Under the pieces are notes generated by a model. It had not been told where the DNA came from. It was given only the letters and a program-made list of their open reading frames with translations, and did no database searches. A program made the position numbers and the translations under genes. DNA of 64,000 nt from Platycnemis pennipes. Taxonomy: Eukaryota; Arthropoda; Insecta; Odonata; Platycnemididae. Location of the stretch: assembly GCA_933228895.1 (NCBI GenBank), contig OW121849.1, forward strand, positions 35,496,354 through 35,560,353. The letters run 5' to 3'. Shown piece by piece: positions 22,225-33,463 of the stretch; position 1 is the first letter of the stretch; each line of letters begins with the position of its first letter.

Positions 22225-22930
22225 ATATTGATAATTCAATATCGGGATACGGTAATTTCAGCATATCATAAGGTGGCGATAACGATAACTCAGCGTGACG
22301 ATAAACATCGTCTTATCGTGCCCCGATAACATATCGGGGCGCGTCGGGGCACGATGAAATGTCGAGGCGCGATAAGATGTCGGGACGCGATAAGATGTCG
22401 AGGCACGATAAGATATCGGGGCGCGATAACATATCGGGGCGCGTCTGGGCACGATTAAATGTCGAGGCGCGATAAGATGTCGGGGCGCGATAAGATGTCG
22501 GGGCGCGATAAGATGTCGAGGCACGATAAGATATCGGGGCGCGATAAGATGTCGGGGCACGATAAGATATCGGGGCGCGATAACATATCGGGGCGCCGAT
22601 AACATATCGGGGCGCGTCGGGGCACGATGAAATGTCGAGGCGCGATAAGATGTCGGGGCGCGATAAGATGTCGAGGCACGATAAGATATCGGGGCGCGAT
22701 AAGATGTCGGGGCACGATAAGATATCGGGGTGCGATAAATATCGCTATCGGTAGGTATCGCGATAACTATCACGATAAACATCGTGACCATGATAAATAT
22801 CGCGATAAAATATCATGATACCGCGCCCCGATAAAATATCACGATATCGCGCCCCGATAAAATATCACGATATCGCGCCCCGATAAAATATCACTATATA
22901 TTATCACGATAAATATCGCGATGGACGTAC
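22225..22930. repeat. GATA/TATCG minisatellite, about 18-bp unit
   Basis: A unit of about 18 bp, typified by GCGATAAGATGTCGGGGC, is repeated dozens of times with variants (AGATATCGGGG, ACATATCGGGG, GAGGCACGATAA). Higher-order blocks recur, and the orientation inverts near the ends, where CGCGCCCCGATAAAATATC replaces it. CGATA and TATCG cores make many units locally palindromic. Open frames here on both strands are repeat translations rich in R, P, I and S. Confidence 0.9.
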
Positions 22931-25050
22931 CGGTTAACATTCGAAAACTCGACAAAGCTGATATTATCGTCATGACATATTCGCAAAATTATCCAAAAAC
23001 TTCCACAGTATACCTATAATATTTTAATTCCGACTGGTTACGCTGTCTTTACAGCTTTCTTCGGCGATCGGAAATAGAAGAACTGGAAGAAAAACATCGT
23101 AACTAGGGGAATTAATATTTTATATAATGGAAAATGTCCTGTTTCTTTCATGAAATATGTTGATATTCTACCAGATTGTGCCTGAAATGACTTTTTTGCT
23201 GTTTACCTTTGTCAAATACCACGGAAACAAAAGAAAAACTGTAAATACGAACGACTATGAGAATTAGGTGGGTTTTTTCAACACCTTCGGATATAACGAG
23301 CGCTCGATTTAGCGAGTGATTTCCGAGGGATTATGAGCACTCGTTATACCGGGATTCCACTGTATTTTGTGATTTATATTATTAATGTGAAGTACGTGTG
23401 ATGTGTTTGTGATTAAGAAGGTCCCCTTTTTTTGTTATGCTCTTACTTTCCCAATGAAGTCAACAAGGTTTTCATTTGCAAAAGAGTTATTTATTTTTCG
23501 TACATTAAAAAAGGAATTATATTTATAAGACCACGGTAGCCAATCTTTCCTTCCAGAACCTGTCTGCTGTCGTACCCTGCTCTTGCCAAAGACGCAAAAA
23601 CACACCATTACATTCAATAAACCAAGTTTTTTATTCAATCGTAAAATAAATTATTGAATGAATCATTATGTGACATGGGATTATGAGTACTCTTTTTTGG
23701 CGATTATTCATATGAATGCATTATCATTTTTATAAAAAAAATTTTATGATATCCCTCCATTGAAATTGAATTTTAACAAACTTAAAAATCAATACAAAAG
23801 GATATTAGCTAGAATCAAAAATAAAACACCTTGAAAAATAAGTTTATTACCTTATAAAAGAATAAATAAAAGAAAAGGTGGATAATTTCATAATGAATTT
23901 GTTAATAACTGAAGCTAAAATGGTTCATTTTCACACCTTTGGCCAAAAATGGGTCAAGGATAGAGGACACGGTAGCGGCAAAAGGCGATATAGAGACTAT
24001 TACGTCCAATTAAAAAAATAAATAAAGTTATTAGAAAGAGAAAAGGTGCAGGGGCTGTGAATTAATAAGTAGCATTATTCTAACCTAAGACAAAATTTGA
24101 TATAGGTTTGTATATTAATGTAAATTGGGCCCAATTAATTGTTGCTTTTAATCAGTAAATACATTTATATATTTATTGCTATTGTACTTATTCTTGAAAA
24201 ATTATAATTTGTAAAACCCCTCACGAGGAATAATCATGGAACCTAAGGTGAGCGCAATATAACATTATTGGCACCATGTTGTGGGGCTGGTTTTAATTAC
24301 ATTAAGTAGAATATTACATGCTACTATTTGCATGTTTTTTAAGTAACAGCCACGATACTTATATTAAGACATTTTGAAAACATTGTTCTATAGAAGTATG
24401 CAAAAGAAAAAAGTAAAAAAATATTTTGGCATAACTGAGGGCATCCACTTTCCGAATCAAATTTTATTTATTTTTTCCCACTTTTTGAAGGCCAATCATT
24501 CAAAATGAAGACTAGATATCAACACATCCTTTTGGGATTAATACTCTAGATACACATGTATCAGAAAAAAAATATTTTGCATTGATCCTGAGTGCACTTT
24601 ACCCCCAAACACAAATCCAAAACGGGTGGAAACTTGAAATTTGACATTTTCAATGTCACATATCTCAGAAGTGGGACCTAGTAAAAATGTGATATCCTTA
24701 ACCCTTTCGCTACGAAGGACGTGTTAAAACGGCGTCAATTTTTCTACGCAAGCGAACGAAGGACGTGTTAAAACGGTGTCAATTTTTCTACGCAAACGAA
24801 CGAACGACGTGTTAACAAGTCGTAGTCGCTAAGCTAGCCCCAAGCAGGCCAGAAAGGTGTGTGTTATAAAGGCCCTCTTCTCGGGACGTCTTAGATACCC
24901 TTTCTCGGTCCGCGGGAGAGGATTATCCTGACCCTTCGTTGCAGTGCGCGCCCCAATCCCAGCAGGGGTCCGCGGTCATTTGCTTGTTGGTGCATTGGAA
25001 TAACAAACTAAGAAGTTATTGTTTAATTTAAAAATTGAGCATTATAAGTA

Positions 25051-27496
25051 CAGTCGGATCCGGATTTAAGGTTTTCGCATTTAACGTTTTTCTGCATTTA
25101 ACGTTTATTTTTTGAGGTCCCGATTCATTCCCTATAAACACAATGTAAAAATTGTCCTAATTTAGCGTCTCCGCATTCTGCGTTTTTCCGCATTCTAGGT
25201 TGTAAAAAATTTGCCCGCACAAGATTTTTTACCCGATTTAAGGTTTATTCATGACGATTCATGCAAATGATTATCCATACATCAGTGATGACTATCACCA
25301 GCATTAGTTTTCAATAGGTCGACGGTCCTTAAGGTTTCGCTTTAAGATGCTTGTATATGTATAATGAACATACGAACATTAAGATATTGTATGCTCTGGG
25401 TAATACATTCATAAATGTAAAACCGCATTTTCCCCTATAGTAGGTTTAACCCAATGATGATATGCCATGTTACGCAGTTGAAATCGTCGAAATTTTCCCG
25501 GGCGCTGTGTAGAAAAAATGAATGTGGAACTGCGCGCCATGTGAGAAACTTGCATGCGCATCAGCAGCTTAATTTCTCGGAGCTACAAATCAAAATTGAT
25601 TGCTAAATAAGGCATTCTCATTATGTCGTACCATCAGTAATATTCTCATAATCGGAAAGTATCAATATTTTGCAAAATGAAATGTCTTTCTTTCGCTCGT
25701 CTTTAATGATGCTATGATGATGATTCTTCGAGTACATAGCCGCCTACACCTCGCTTTTATAGAATGAAATGGGTGTAAAAATGCATCGAGACCACTGAGA
25801 AATGTGTAAAAATGGAATTTTTAACGTTGATAACCATCCACACTAACATTCCCAGGGGGAATTCTCCTTAACTCTATTTTTCTTAGGAAAATTTCCAACA
25901 TCTATTAGGTGCTGCAGTGACAACGATAGTAAAATTCAACCCCAGAAAATGCAGAGGATAGCTTCATGCTAAGTTACGGCCGCACGAAAAAAGGCAGGAG
26001 GGTTGAATTACAGTGTGTTTTGCCTGAAGGTTCAAATTAGAGCATTTACGAGTTAGGGTTGGATGGTCGGTAGTAAGGGTTTATTTAGTTGCGTAACAGA
26101 TTTAAAAAAATACAATTTATTATATAGCCACATTTGAAGCTAGTGAGAAGTGGCTCAGAAAAGAGAGTTGGCGACTTCTTTGTAAATCATATGCTCCTCA
26201 GCAGTCGAGTCGGCAGTGTTACAAGGAAACACTTTTCAACAAGACCACTGATCGACCAATACCAGTCTCCTGGGTGCTATTGGTTTATAGAGAGCAGAGG
26301 CTGCTGGCTTTGATTTTGGGAATGCTTCAAAAAGGAAATCTCTTAGCTTCGAAGAGAGGAGAAAAATTATTGAGGAGGTGGATAAAAATCCTCAATTAAA
26401 GAGAATTGACTTGGCGAAGAAGCTGCTCATGCCAGTAACAACATTGAACAACATCATAATGAAAAGGGAAGCAATTTTAAGAGAATCCACAGCATTGGGT
26501 GTTTTATCTAAGCGTCGTAAGCACTCAAAAAAGTCCTCGTTTGAGGAACTGGAAAGCCATTTACACTGCATTGGTGAGAAAGGCAATTGTATCAATAAAT
26601 TGTGGGCAGCAACAAGCCAAAATAAATTTGATACAGGCAATCCATTTCGTTGAAAGCGCATGGGAAAGTGTGAATAGTGCAACCATCTAAAATTGTTTTG
26701 CCAAAGGGGGGTTCCTGAATACCACTGAAACAGAATGTGATTTGCAAACTTTTGTGGGCGATAATGAATGGCAAACTTTGAATTCAGAAATATCGTTCAG
26801 TGATTTTGTTGAATGTGATGATAACCTGCAGACCAGTGGCATTGTTTCAATAGGGGAATTGTGTGGTACATCAAATGAAACAGTTTCTAACTGCAGTGAG
26901 AATGAGGATGAGGAAGTGCCGACAGTGGCTTACACCTTTTCGGAGGCTGTGGTTGGACTTGAGAAATTGAAATCGTACTTTTCATCCATTGAGAACAATC
27001 AATCTACTTTACTGATGGTTTCAAAACTGGAAAGGAGCTACTTCTTAGCTATAGTAAAAAAATAAGCAGAGTAAAATTTCAGATTTTTTTAAAAAGTAGC
27101 TGTTCAAAAATATAATTAGTCTCTCCTTAAAGTTTTAAAATTGATATTGAATTCCTGAGTAGTCAGAAGGCTAAAGCATTGTATTTTTGGTTAAGGCATT
27201 TTCATTTTTATTTATTTTCGTTTTGTCACTGAATCCAACCTTCTTTGGGAAGAGCATATAAAACTAATGAAAACTTTTTATTGTTTTATGTGACCCCTTT
27301 TAGTGACTTTTATATTTTTATATTTATTATATTATATTTATTGTATTATAATTATATTTTCTTTTCGTAGAAAGCTGTTCTAATCATTACAGACCCTAAA
27401 ACCTCAAAAACATGGCAAGTCCGCATTTAGTGTTTTTCCGCATTTAGTGTTTTAAATTTTGTCCCCCCTGAAAAACCTTAAATCAGGATTCTACTG
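25051..27496 (+). mobile_element. Tigger/pogo element nested in the TTAA element
   Basis: The left end CAGTCGGATCCGGATTTAAG and the right end CTTAAATCAGGATTCTACTG are imperfect inverted repeats, flanked by TA on both sides (25049-25050 and 27497-27498). Subterminal GCATTTAACG and CGCATTTAGTG motifs recur at both ends. It carries the remains of a plus-strand transposase. It is younger than the TTAA element around it. Confidence 0.82.
26290..27065 (+). pseudogene. Internally deleted Tigger transposase
   Basis: The N-terminal CENP-B-type HTH is clear: ASKRKSLSFEERRKIIEEVD, then NPQLKRIDLAKKLLMPVTTL. At about 26600 the frame shifts and jumps directly to QAIHFVESAWESVNSATI, which in full copies follows the DDE domain. 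After one stop comes NCFAKGGF, then NEWQTLNSEISFSDFV and the acidic C-terminal tail ending at 27065. The catalytic domain is therefore deleted. The codons on either side remain recognisable, so the deletion may be older than the decay. Confidence 0.85.
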
Positions 27497-28714
27497 TATA
27501 TTCCTGATGTTTAGTGCTACAACTGCAAATTTTAAACGGAGCTCTACCGTTATTTTTAACGTAGTTCGTGAGTAAAAGAATCTCCGAACAAATTTTTGTT
27601 AATTATTTAGTTGGTTATGAGGGATTTTTTCATGTTTTTATTTAGTTAGGAAGTTATAATGTTTTTAGGTTCAACAACTGAATGCTATTTTTTCATATGT
27701 GTTGGTGGCCATATTTTTCATGAGTTTCAATGTTTATTTTTCCCTGCAATTACTCAGTCTAATATAATCATGACAGCTGACTATTTCACTTTCTTTCGTT
27801 GGTCAATGGTTTCCGCCTAAAGAATACAGTGATATCTGGCAGTCCTTCGAATCGAAATTAAGGATTCCGTAGACCCCACATCTCATGAATTAACATGCTG
27901 AAGATCTCGAAGTATCGTTTCTTTGATTCGCGCTCTTATGATGTCATAGGCCTGAATAAGGCTTTTTTAAATTTATAATAATTTTATCGTAGAAAAGTGG
28001 TCAAAATAATTTACGAGTGTGACAAACGGCAAAATTATTTGCTTAACCATTGATACGATTTTTTTGCTAGAGAGCTTAATATTAATGGTAGAATTTCGTT
28101 TAAAAGCTGTAAAGGCACTGTAAAACTAAAATAATTCGTTTCCGATAAAATTAATATCGACGCTGCACCAACAATTTTTTTAGCGAAACCATTGCATAAA
28201 CAAATAGTTGACCGCGACGGCATGCTGTTAAGGGGTCCCCAAGCGGGAAAGGGTGAAGATTATCTCGGCCCGGTGCCCGAGAAAAAGGTTCGACACCCCT
28301 CTGGGCCCCAACCCAACTTAGGGAAACAGGTACCGGAGAGGATCCTAGCGTAGCGAAAGCTCCGTACTGGCAATGCAAAGAATACTTTATGGCATTCGTG
28401 AGGGAAGTAGCATTTTCTAACATGTGGCTCCGTCGCGAAAGGGTTAAGGAACTAATTTATCATAATAACCTACACTGACTTCATATTTGGAGTTGATACT
28501 CGAAGCTGTTAAGGAGGGAAAAGGATGGATGTACTATTTTTAGCAGCTGTCATCATCTTTGTGTGCAGCTTTGATTTTTTTCTTTCTTTTTCTAACTCAT
28601 TGTTCTCCTAAAAAAAAAGTTAGCTCATTCCTTTTAGATTCTATGATGGAAATACCTTGAGGGAATTTCACCTGCCATTAATTTTTACCTAATTTTTGTA
28701 TCTATTTTTTTCAG

Positions 28715-28860
28715 AGTACTCTAGAATATCTTTCCTTTGCTGCAATGTCAAAGCTTTGTGCTGCTGCAGCCACATATCCTTACCAAGTAGTCCGAGCAAG
28801 GCTGCAGGATCAGCGTGGGGACTACACAGGCACTTTGGACTGCATACGCAGGACGTGGAG
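28715..28860 (+). CDS. SLC25A32-like mitochondrial carrier, exon 5 (spliced form)
   Basis: Phase 0 at the start: STLEYLSFAAMSKLCAAAAT (helix 5), then the third signature PYQVVRARLQDQ, and IRRTW before the donor at AG|GTACGAG. In the third signature the acidic residue is Gln, as in vertebrate SLC25A32 (PYQVVRARLQDQ). The two remaining bases AG join G at 31405 to make Arg, after which the next exon reads [10 protein letters not shown]. The intron position, between TWR and EG-GFYKG, splits the matrix helix exactly. Confidence 0.93.
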
Positions 28861-28993
28861 GTACGAGGGTGCACGAGGCTTCTACAAAGGGCTTTCACCT
28901 TATCTACTTCACGTCACTCCTAACATCTGCTTAGTCCTGCTCATCTATGAGAAGGTCACTGCTGCAACAGCTGATGCATCACCTGACAGCTGA
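28715..28993 (+). CDS. SLC25A32-like carrier, alternative terminal exon (donor read-through)
   Basis: If the donor at 28861 is ignored, the frame stays open from TWR into YEGARGFYKG, then LSPYLLHVTPNICLVLLIYE, and ends with a short KVTAATADASPDS tail and TGA (28991-28993). This stretch has all the parts of a carrier repeat 3 end: the EG-RGFYKG matrix motif, the P..L..VTP turn and a hydrophobic helix 6. It is a homologue of the downstream exon, not random intron sequence. A poly(A) signal lies 22 bases after the stop (29015-29020). It predicts a second isoform with a different helix 6 and C-terminus. Confidence 0.8.
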   Translation, partial: STLEYLSFAAMSKLCAAAATYPYQVVRARLQDQRGDYTGTLDCIRRTWRYEGARGFYKGLSPYLLHVTPNICLVLLIYEKVTAATADASPDS

Positions 28994-31404
28994 TTGTGGC
29001 TTCAACCTAGGAGGAATAAATGAAACATAGCTTAACTGCAGAGGGATAACTGGTAGAAAGAGCTGTTCATCTGCGTTTCAATGAATGTTTTGGCATTTGT
29101 AAGGTGTGGCACATCCTTTTGGCTGTGTTACTTACGGCTGCAAATGTTGGAATTGGGCGTGGATATCAAAAACAATTTGCAGATTATTGAAATTTGTTTT
29201 TATTTGGAAAAGAGAATGGTAAAAATTGTAGTTGGTTTCATGAAATGCATCCAGCTGAGCTGTGGCTTGTTGTTACTTTGGTTCTTGGTGATCTATTTTA
29301 GAATATGGCAGAATACCTGTTGTGCTCTGTCTTGTTAAGAGAGAAATTAGGGACTAGTAGAATGGCATACTTAGTTATGTTTGTCACTCAGTTTTCCTTA
29401 TTATTTCCTGTAGTTCTTGTTCCTATGGAATTGGAAAATTACTAATTTATAATTGTAAATTGATGGAAGGATTTATTCACAATAGATTATTTATATCAAA
29501 TTTTCCCACTGCTACTTGATTAATGGGATATTTCTGTCTGTTTCAACATTAAAATGTGTATAACTGAATGATAGTAGTGGAAGACTTTTTTTTAGGTTGG
29601 AATGTGCACAGAGAGTAGGAAATGAGTTACTGAAATTTATATTCTGTGTTGTCCTGTAATCCTTTAGAGATGTGACTCTTGCACTCAATGTCAGTATTTA
29701 TTAAACCTTGGAAATACCATTTTAATTTTCAGCTATGCAAATTGTGAAACAATTTGAGAGAACATCATTTATTATTCAACCTGATTCGTTCCTTTAAGCA
29801 CATTTAAGCATTGTGTTTGGATCTTATCTTCAGATTGAATATTCAATTTTTGGCATTTGATGCAGTGATATACTTTCAGATAACAAACTAGTGACTGCCT
29901 TCTTTGGAAGCCACTGTATTTGTTGAAATTTTCATTTTTCATAACTCATGATGCTGTCATTCATACATTTGCCCTAATAAGCTTAAATTGAGTGGGAAAA
30001 GATAAGCTTATTTCACATATTGCATTTACCCCATTTCCGTTTTGCTATGCGATTAGCATAATGCTGTATCATAAATCTTTTTATCAAATTTATTCTCTCA
30101 TAAAATATATTTTTTTAGTTTATATTTGAAAGAAAGTGTAAAGTGGGAGAGCAACTGTAATTTTAATTTTGTGTGGCTTGCTGGTTCAAGGCACATTTTG
30201 GGAAGTCATTGAGATAGTTGATACAAAGACAAATGTCACTACTTGCCTGTCACAATTAGGTTCAAGTTTTGACTGATCTCATAGTCATTTGTTTTTGTGT
30301 GGTAGACATGGGTAGTTAATTTCAATTATTTAGGTTATTAATTCTTAATTATCCTGGTGTACAAAAAGTTTATTTGACATTTGATTACAGAAGCCATGCA
30401 TTGTTCATTTGGAATATGTTTTAAAGTCTTCAGCACTTTATTTTAGTGGAGTAGAACACTCGTTTCTTTTCACATTGTTTTTCGCCTACCACTTGTTCAA
30501 CTTTGGTAACTTGGTTGAATGACGAAGATACCCGAAGTTTCTCTGCATTCTTCTGCTTTAAGAATACTCTTAAATGTGAGTTAATATGTCTCAGTGATTA
30601 TCAAGAGTGGACAGTGTTAAATGGAGGGTATTTTGTTTTATAACATCTGCAAGTACGAGCTTTGTTTATTTTAGCTGTAATTTTACCCTCAACTTTTGTT
30701 GTCATCACAGTAAAATTGTCGCTATGAAACGAATATCATTTGTGTTGCACTTAAATTGGTGCTTTCCTATCTTATTTGTATTTAAAATAAAGATTGCAAC
30801 TTCCTTTGAGGTGCATTTGTGCATTTGTACCTAGATTTCCTGTTAGTCCCGAAATTCCATCCTATATGATCAACTATTTATACCTTATTAGCCATTTTAT
30901 TTGCTAACTAATATTTTTCTGTGACCATATAGTGTCTGACATTTTGGGATTCCACGCAGGTGTGCATAGAAATACTTAAATGCTTCATTCTATTGGTATT
31001 TGATATGCAATTTTTTTTATTTCCTCTCTTTGGGGTCCATCCATGCATCAAGGGTAGGGTTTGTATCTGCAGTGTTCGCCTTTTATTGATGTTGAAGTAC
31101 ATTTCCAATTTTAAAACTATATGGTTTTATAAGAACATTTCAGCATAGTTTTCGTTCTTTAGGCATATTGGAAGATGAGATAACGTTTAAGTACTTATAA
31201 CAATATTTTTCATTCATGTTGGCTTGTTGTGCTCCTGGTACTAAGTTGTTGTGGCTTTTGGGACTTACAATGCCCCATGCATGGAACAAATTTATCAAAA
31301 TTTAATTAATGAAATGAGTGAAAGTAATTATATGTTACTTTTAGTGATCACAAAAATCTTGGTCATTATTAACTGTAAGACTTTTTTTGTACATTTCTGC
31401 TTAG
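28861..31404 (+). other. Intron 5, or 3' UTR of the read-through isoform
   Basis: This 2.5-kb stretch runs from donor GTACGAG to acceptor TTCTGCTTAG. Its start codes for the read-through C-terminus; the rest is T/G-rich and unusually free of transposons compared with the other introns. AATAAA hexamers occur at 29015 and 30786. I see no other coding exon. Confidence 0.7.
29015..29020 (+). promoter_or_regulatory. Poly(A) signal for the read-through isoform
   Basis: AATAAA lies 22 bases after the TGA at 28991-28993. It is close, but it is the first canonical hexamer after this stop. A second AATAAA at 30786-30791 would give a long 3' UTR. Confidence 0.45.
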
Positions 31405-31591
31405 GTTCGAAGGGATTCGGGGATTCTATAAGGGGCTTGCCCCAAACCTCATCAGAGTCACTCCAGCAACAGCAATCACCTTTGTAGTCTACGAGAAGGT
31501 CTCCCATGCCCTAATGAGTAGGAGTCAAGAAAGTAAGAGTAATGAAGTATCTGTGAAGATGACAGCAGTTGAGAAAAGTTTTTCAAAATAA
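31405..31591 (+). CDS. SLC25A32-like mitochondrial carrier, terminal exon 6 (canonical C-terminus)
   Basis: G at 31405 completes the Arg codon, then [20 protein letters not shown] and [17 protein letters not shown] follow. Vertebrate SLC25A32 has [28 protein letters not shown] and VSHFL at this place, so this is the conserved C-terminus with helix 6. A polar tail ([20 protein letters not shown]) extends past the usual end and closes with TAA at 31589-31591. The visible exons together encode about 302 residues, and the missing first exon should add about 45. The total would be longer than the 315-residue vertebrate protein because of this tail and the Gly-rich insertion. Confidence 0.95.
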
Positions 31592-31765
31592 CTTTGCTAT
31601 TTATAAACAAAAAGATATGAATATGAAGAGTTATTGTTAATTAACATTAAAATTATCCAGTTGTTTTAACCTTTGATTTTGTAATATTTCACAGGCGCGA
31701 TTATTAGTGAGATTTGAGAATTATTTTTGAGTCGGATGTTAAATGGAATTCGCATGATTAGTACG

Positions 31766-31771
31766 AATAAA
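31766..31771 (+). promoter_or_regulatory. Poly(A) signal of the canonical transcript
   Basis: AATAAA lies about 175 bases after the TAA, followed by a T/G-rich stretch (GACTGTAGTTTTAATTTGC) suitable as a downstream element. Confidence 0.65.
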
Positions 31772-32173
31772 AACCTTATGACCAGACTGTAGTTTTAATT
31801 TGCTGTGGAGCTGCATCAATATTATGCTAACTAACCCTCTACTATTTGTGGTATTACATTCCCAGCTCTGTTAATCAAATACCAAGTAAGTTGTTCCCTA
31901 CATTTTACTTCTGTTTACTACTCCAGACGCTTCTTCCCCAGCCGAGGTAGATGCCCTTGATCTTTGTTGACTTAATGAACGATATAAGAAACAGTGGTCA
32001 CCCCAGGGAATACCATCCCTGTAGGCAGGTAATCCAATTTTATTCATTCTGTTCTGTTACATGTGGAGCGTCTGTTACTCGAAATATATTAGTGATTTAA
32101 TCACGAGACAATGTGATAGTAAGCGGCCAGAACATTATTTAAAAATCTGTAAACACTGAATGCGAACGCATGC
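31772..32173. other. Intergenic gap
   Basis: About 400 bp separates the carrier poly(A) signal from the next promoter-like region. I see no gene or repeat in it. Confidence 0.5.
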
Positions 32174-32450
32174 TCAGTCGAATCAAGTTTCGTTAGTTCC
32201 TCTCGGGGGGTCCTTGTGGAAAGCATCTACTTAGTCCCAAAAACTATACATCTCAGATATCTTGCCGCTTCCTCGCTCATCGCGCTTGATCCTAATTCTT
32301 CTGTCGTCACTTCCGCTTAAATATCACATGGGATCTGTCGCTCAGTTTACAGTTGCGCATCGTTACTCGCGGGAGAGGAAATCTACAGAACGTCGTTGTA
32401 GATGTGAACGTTTTCCTTGCTGTCACTTGAAACTCATCAAGTATACTATG
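32174..32450 (+). promoter_or_regulatory. Likely promoter and first exon of the next gene
   Basis: TCAGT at 32174-32178 matches the arthropod initiator core, and GGTCC at 32209-32213 fits a downstream element sequence, although its spacing is slightly off. GC and CpG content then rise. The sequence ends in TATACTATG|GTGAGT, an ATG immediately before a strong donor (gt at 32451). An in-frame ATG at 32328 would give 41 codons (MGSVAQFTVAH and onwards) with the same phase-0 end. No acceptor partner or known protein start is recognised, so the product is unknown. Confidence 0.42.
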
Positions 32451-33463
32451 GTGAGTTCTAATTTTATTTTATGACGATGTTCATCTTGTGTATTACGGTA
32501 TCTGTGAATCTCCTTTTTTTCTTCGATGAATAACTATAATTGAAGAGGTTATTTGTTGTATGTTTACATCGTATTTTACCACATTTGAGTTCTGGAAAGA
32601 AAGATTTTCATTAGCGGCGCAAGCATTTCCAAATGTAAATGTATTTCCATTTGTTGCATAACATTATGGTCGGCGGGTTTTTCTTGTTCCGTTTGTTTTC
32701 ATGTTCCAAGATTTCTGTTTACAATTTATACCTTCTGTGTCAACGGTCGTAGAAAAGCCCCTATTATTTACACCATAAGTACGCTTTATTTAACAAAATT
32801 GTGGCTAACAAATTTTACAACGCTGTTGAGAATAATAATTTGAAGGTTTAGACTTGAACGTTTTGTTGTATTAGAATTTGCACAAGTAGTAATGTACTGA
32901 GACTTATTTACCCAATGCTTAGTGATTGCAGAAAATAGCAAGGTGTTTTTAGCATCGTCAGCGATTGTTTATATTGTAATCTTGTTATTTCTATTCTTCA
33001 ATAGTGTTGCCTCGTTCTTACTCACTTGTACTTTTATCTCTGCTGACCTTTGCCCTCCTTTGTGACCCAAAATCAGTGACCCTCTCTTCATTGGTGGTTT
33101 TAGTATTTATTTTTGTTGGCTGAAGCGGAGTATTTGGTTTCAGTTCCCAATACGGATTTGTCAAAGTGTCCTGTCGCCGACATCCCAGTGTTATGTTTTT
33201 TTAAATATTTTTCTGAGACTGTTGACTGCTTTGGCATATTATTCTTTTGTAGTGTAATTTATCTATGTGTAGAAACACTCCTGTACTGTTTCACTTTGCT
33301 CATTTTGATAAGAATTTTCTAATAGCCAGGAGTTAGATTATTTAGTTAGGGGTGAATTATCCTATTTGTGGCCAATACCGTTCAAACTTGATCGTGTATG
33401 TAGTTTGTTGGAAGTCAGGCATTTTAATTTTCGCTCCTGGAAGACAGTAATTAAGCTATTATA
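32451..33463 (+). other. Presumed intron
   Basis: An AT-rich interval between the two possible first exons. I see no coding exon or repeat. The open frame at 33113-33322 is hydrophobic and T-rich and has no family pattern. Confidence 0.4.

Larger units (their letters stand above)
20128..23362 (+). mobile_element. Compound Tigger/pogo-type element
   Basis: The left end CAGTGGAAGCCCGGTATAGT is preceded by TA. The right end ATACCGGGATTCCACTG is followed by TA. A second copy of the left end, also preceded by TA, begins at 21792, so 20128-20540 and 21792-22213 are direct repeats of over 400 bp. Between them lies the C-terminal part of a Tigger transposase. After the second copy lies a large minisatellite, and the single right end closes the structure. 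The simplest reading is an internal tandem duplication, or one copy landing next to another. Confidence 0.78.
24702..28443. mobile_element. TTAA-flanked piggyBac-like non-autonomous element
   Basis: The left end CCCTTTCGCTACG and the right end CGTCGCGAAAGGG are inverted repeats, each flanked by TTAA (24698-24701 and 28444-28447), matching piggyBac ends and target. Subterminal regions at about 24840-24990 and 28190-28340 are also similar in inverted orientation. The left end has a tandem of about 45 bp (ACGTGTTAAAACGG.GTCAAT) in more than two copies. No piggyBac transposase is inside. A Tigger element occupies 25051-27496. Confidence 0.78.
18587..28714 (+). other. Carrier gene intron 4
   Basis: This 10.1-kb intron runs from the first donor to acceptor TTTTTTCAG before 28715. 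It contains a LINE tail, a Tigger with a minisatellite, and a TTAA element with a nested Tigger, each listed separately. Stretches 18701-18985, 19141-20125 and 23365-24697 are AT-rich and show no gene or repeat I can name. Confidence 0.85.

Noticed and set aside
22258..22791. A 177-residue open frame on the minus strand and its shadows
   Set aside because: It is the translation of the minisatellite (RYLIVPRHLIAP-type repeats) and has no independent protein signal.
22225..22930. A CRISPR array
   Set aside because: Units are contiguous without unique spacers, the unit is about 18 bp and variable, and the genome is eukaryotic.
24702..28443. An endogenous retrovirus or LTR element
   Set aside because: The ends are inverted, not direct, repeats; TTAA borders and the absence of gag/pol motifs fit a DNA transposon.
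28861..28993. Dismissing the read-through C-terminus as ordinary intron sequence
   Set aside because: The 44 codons match the downstream exon position by position at the key carrier residues, which chance intron sequence would not do.
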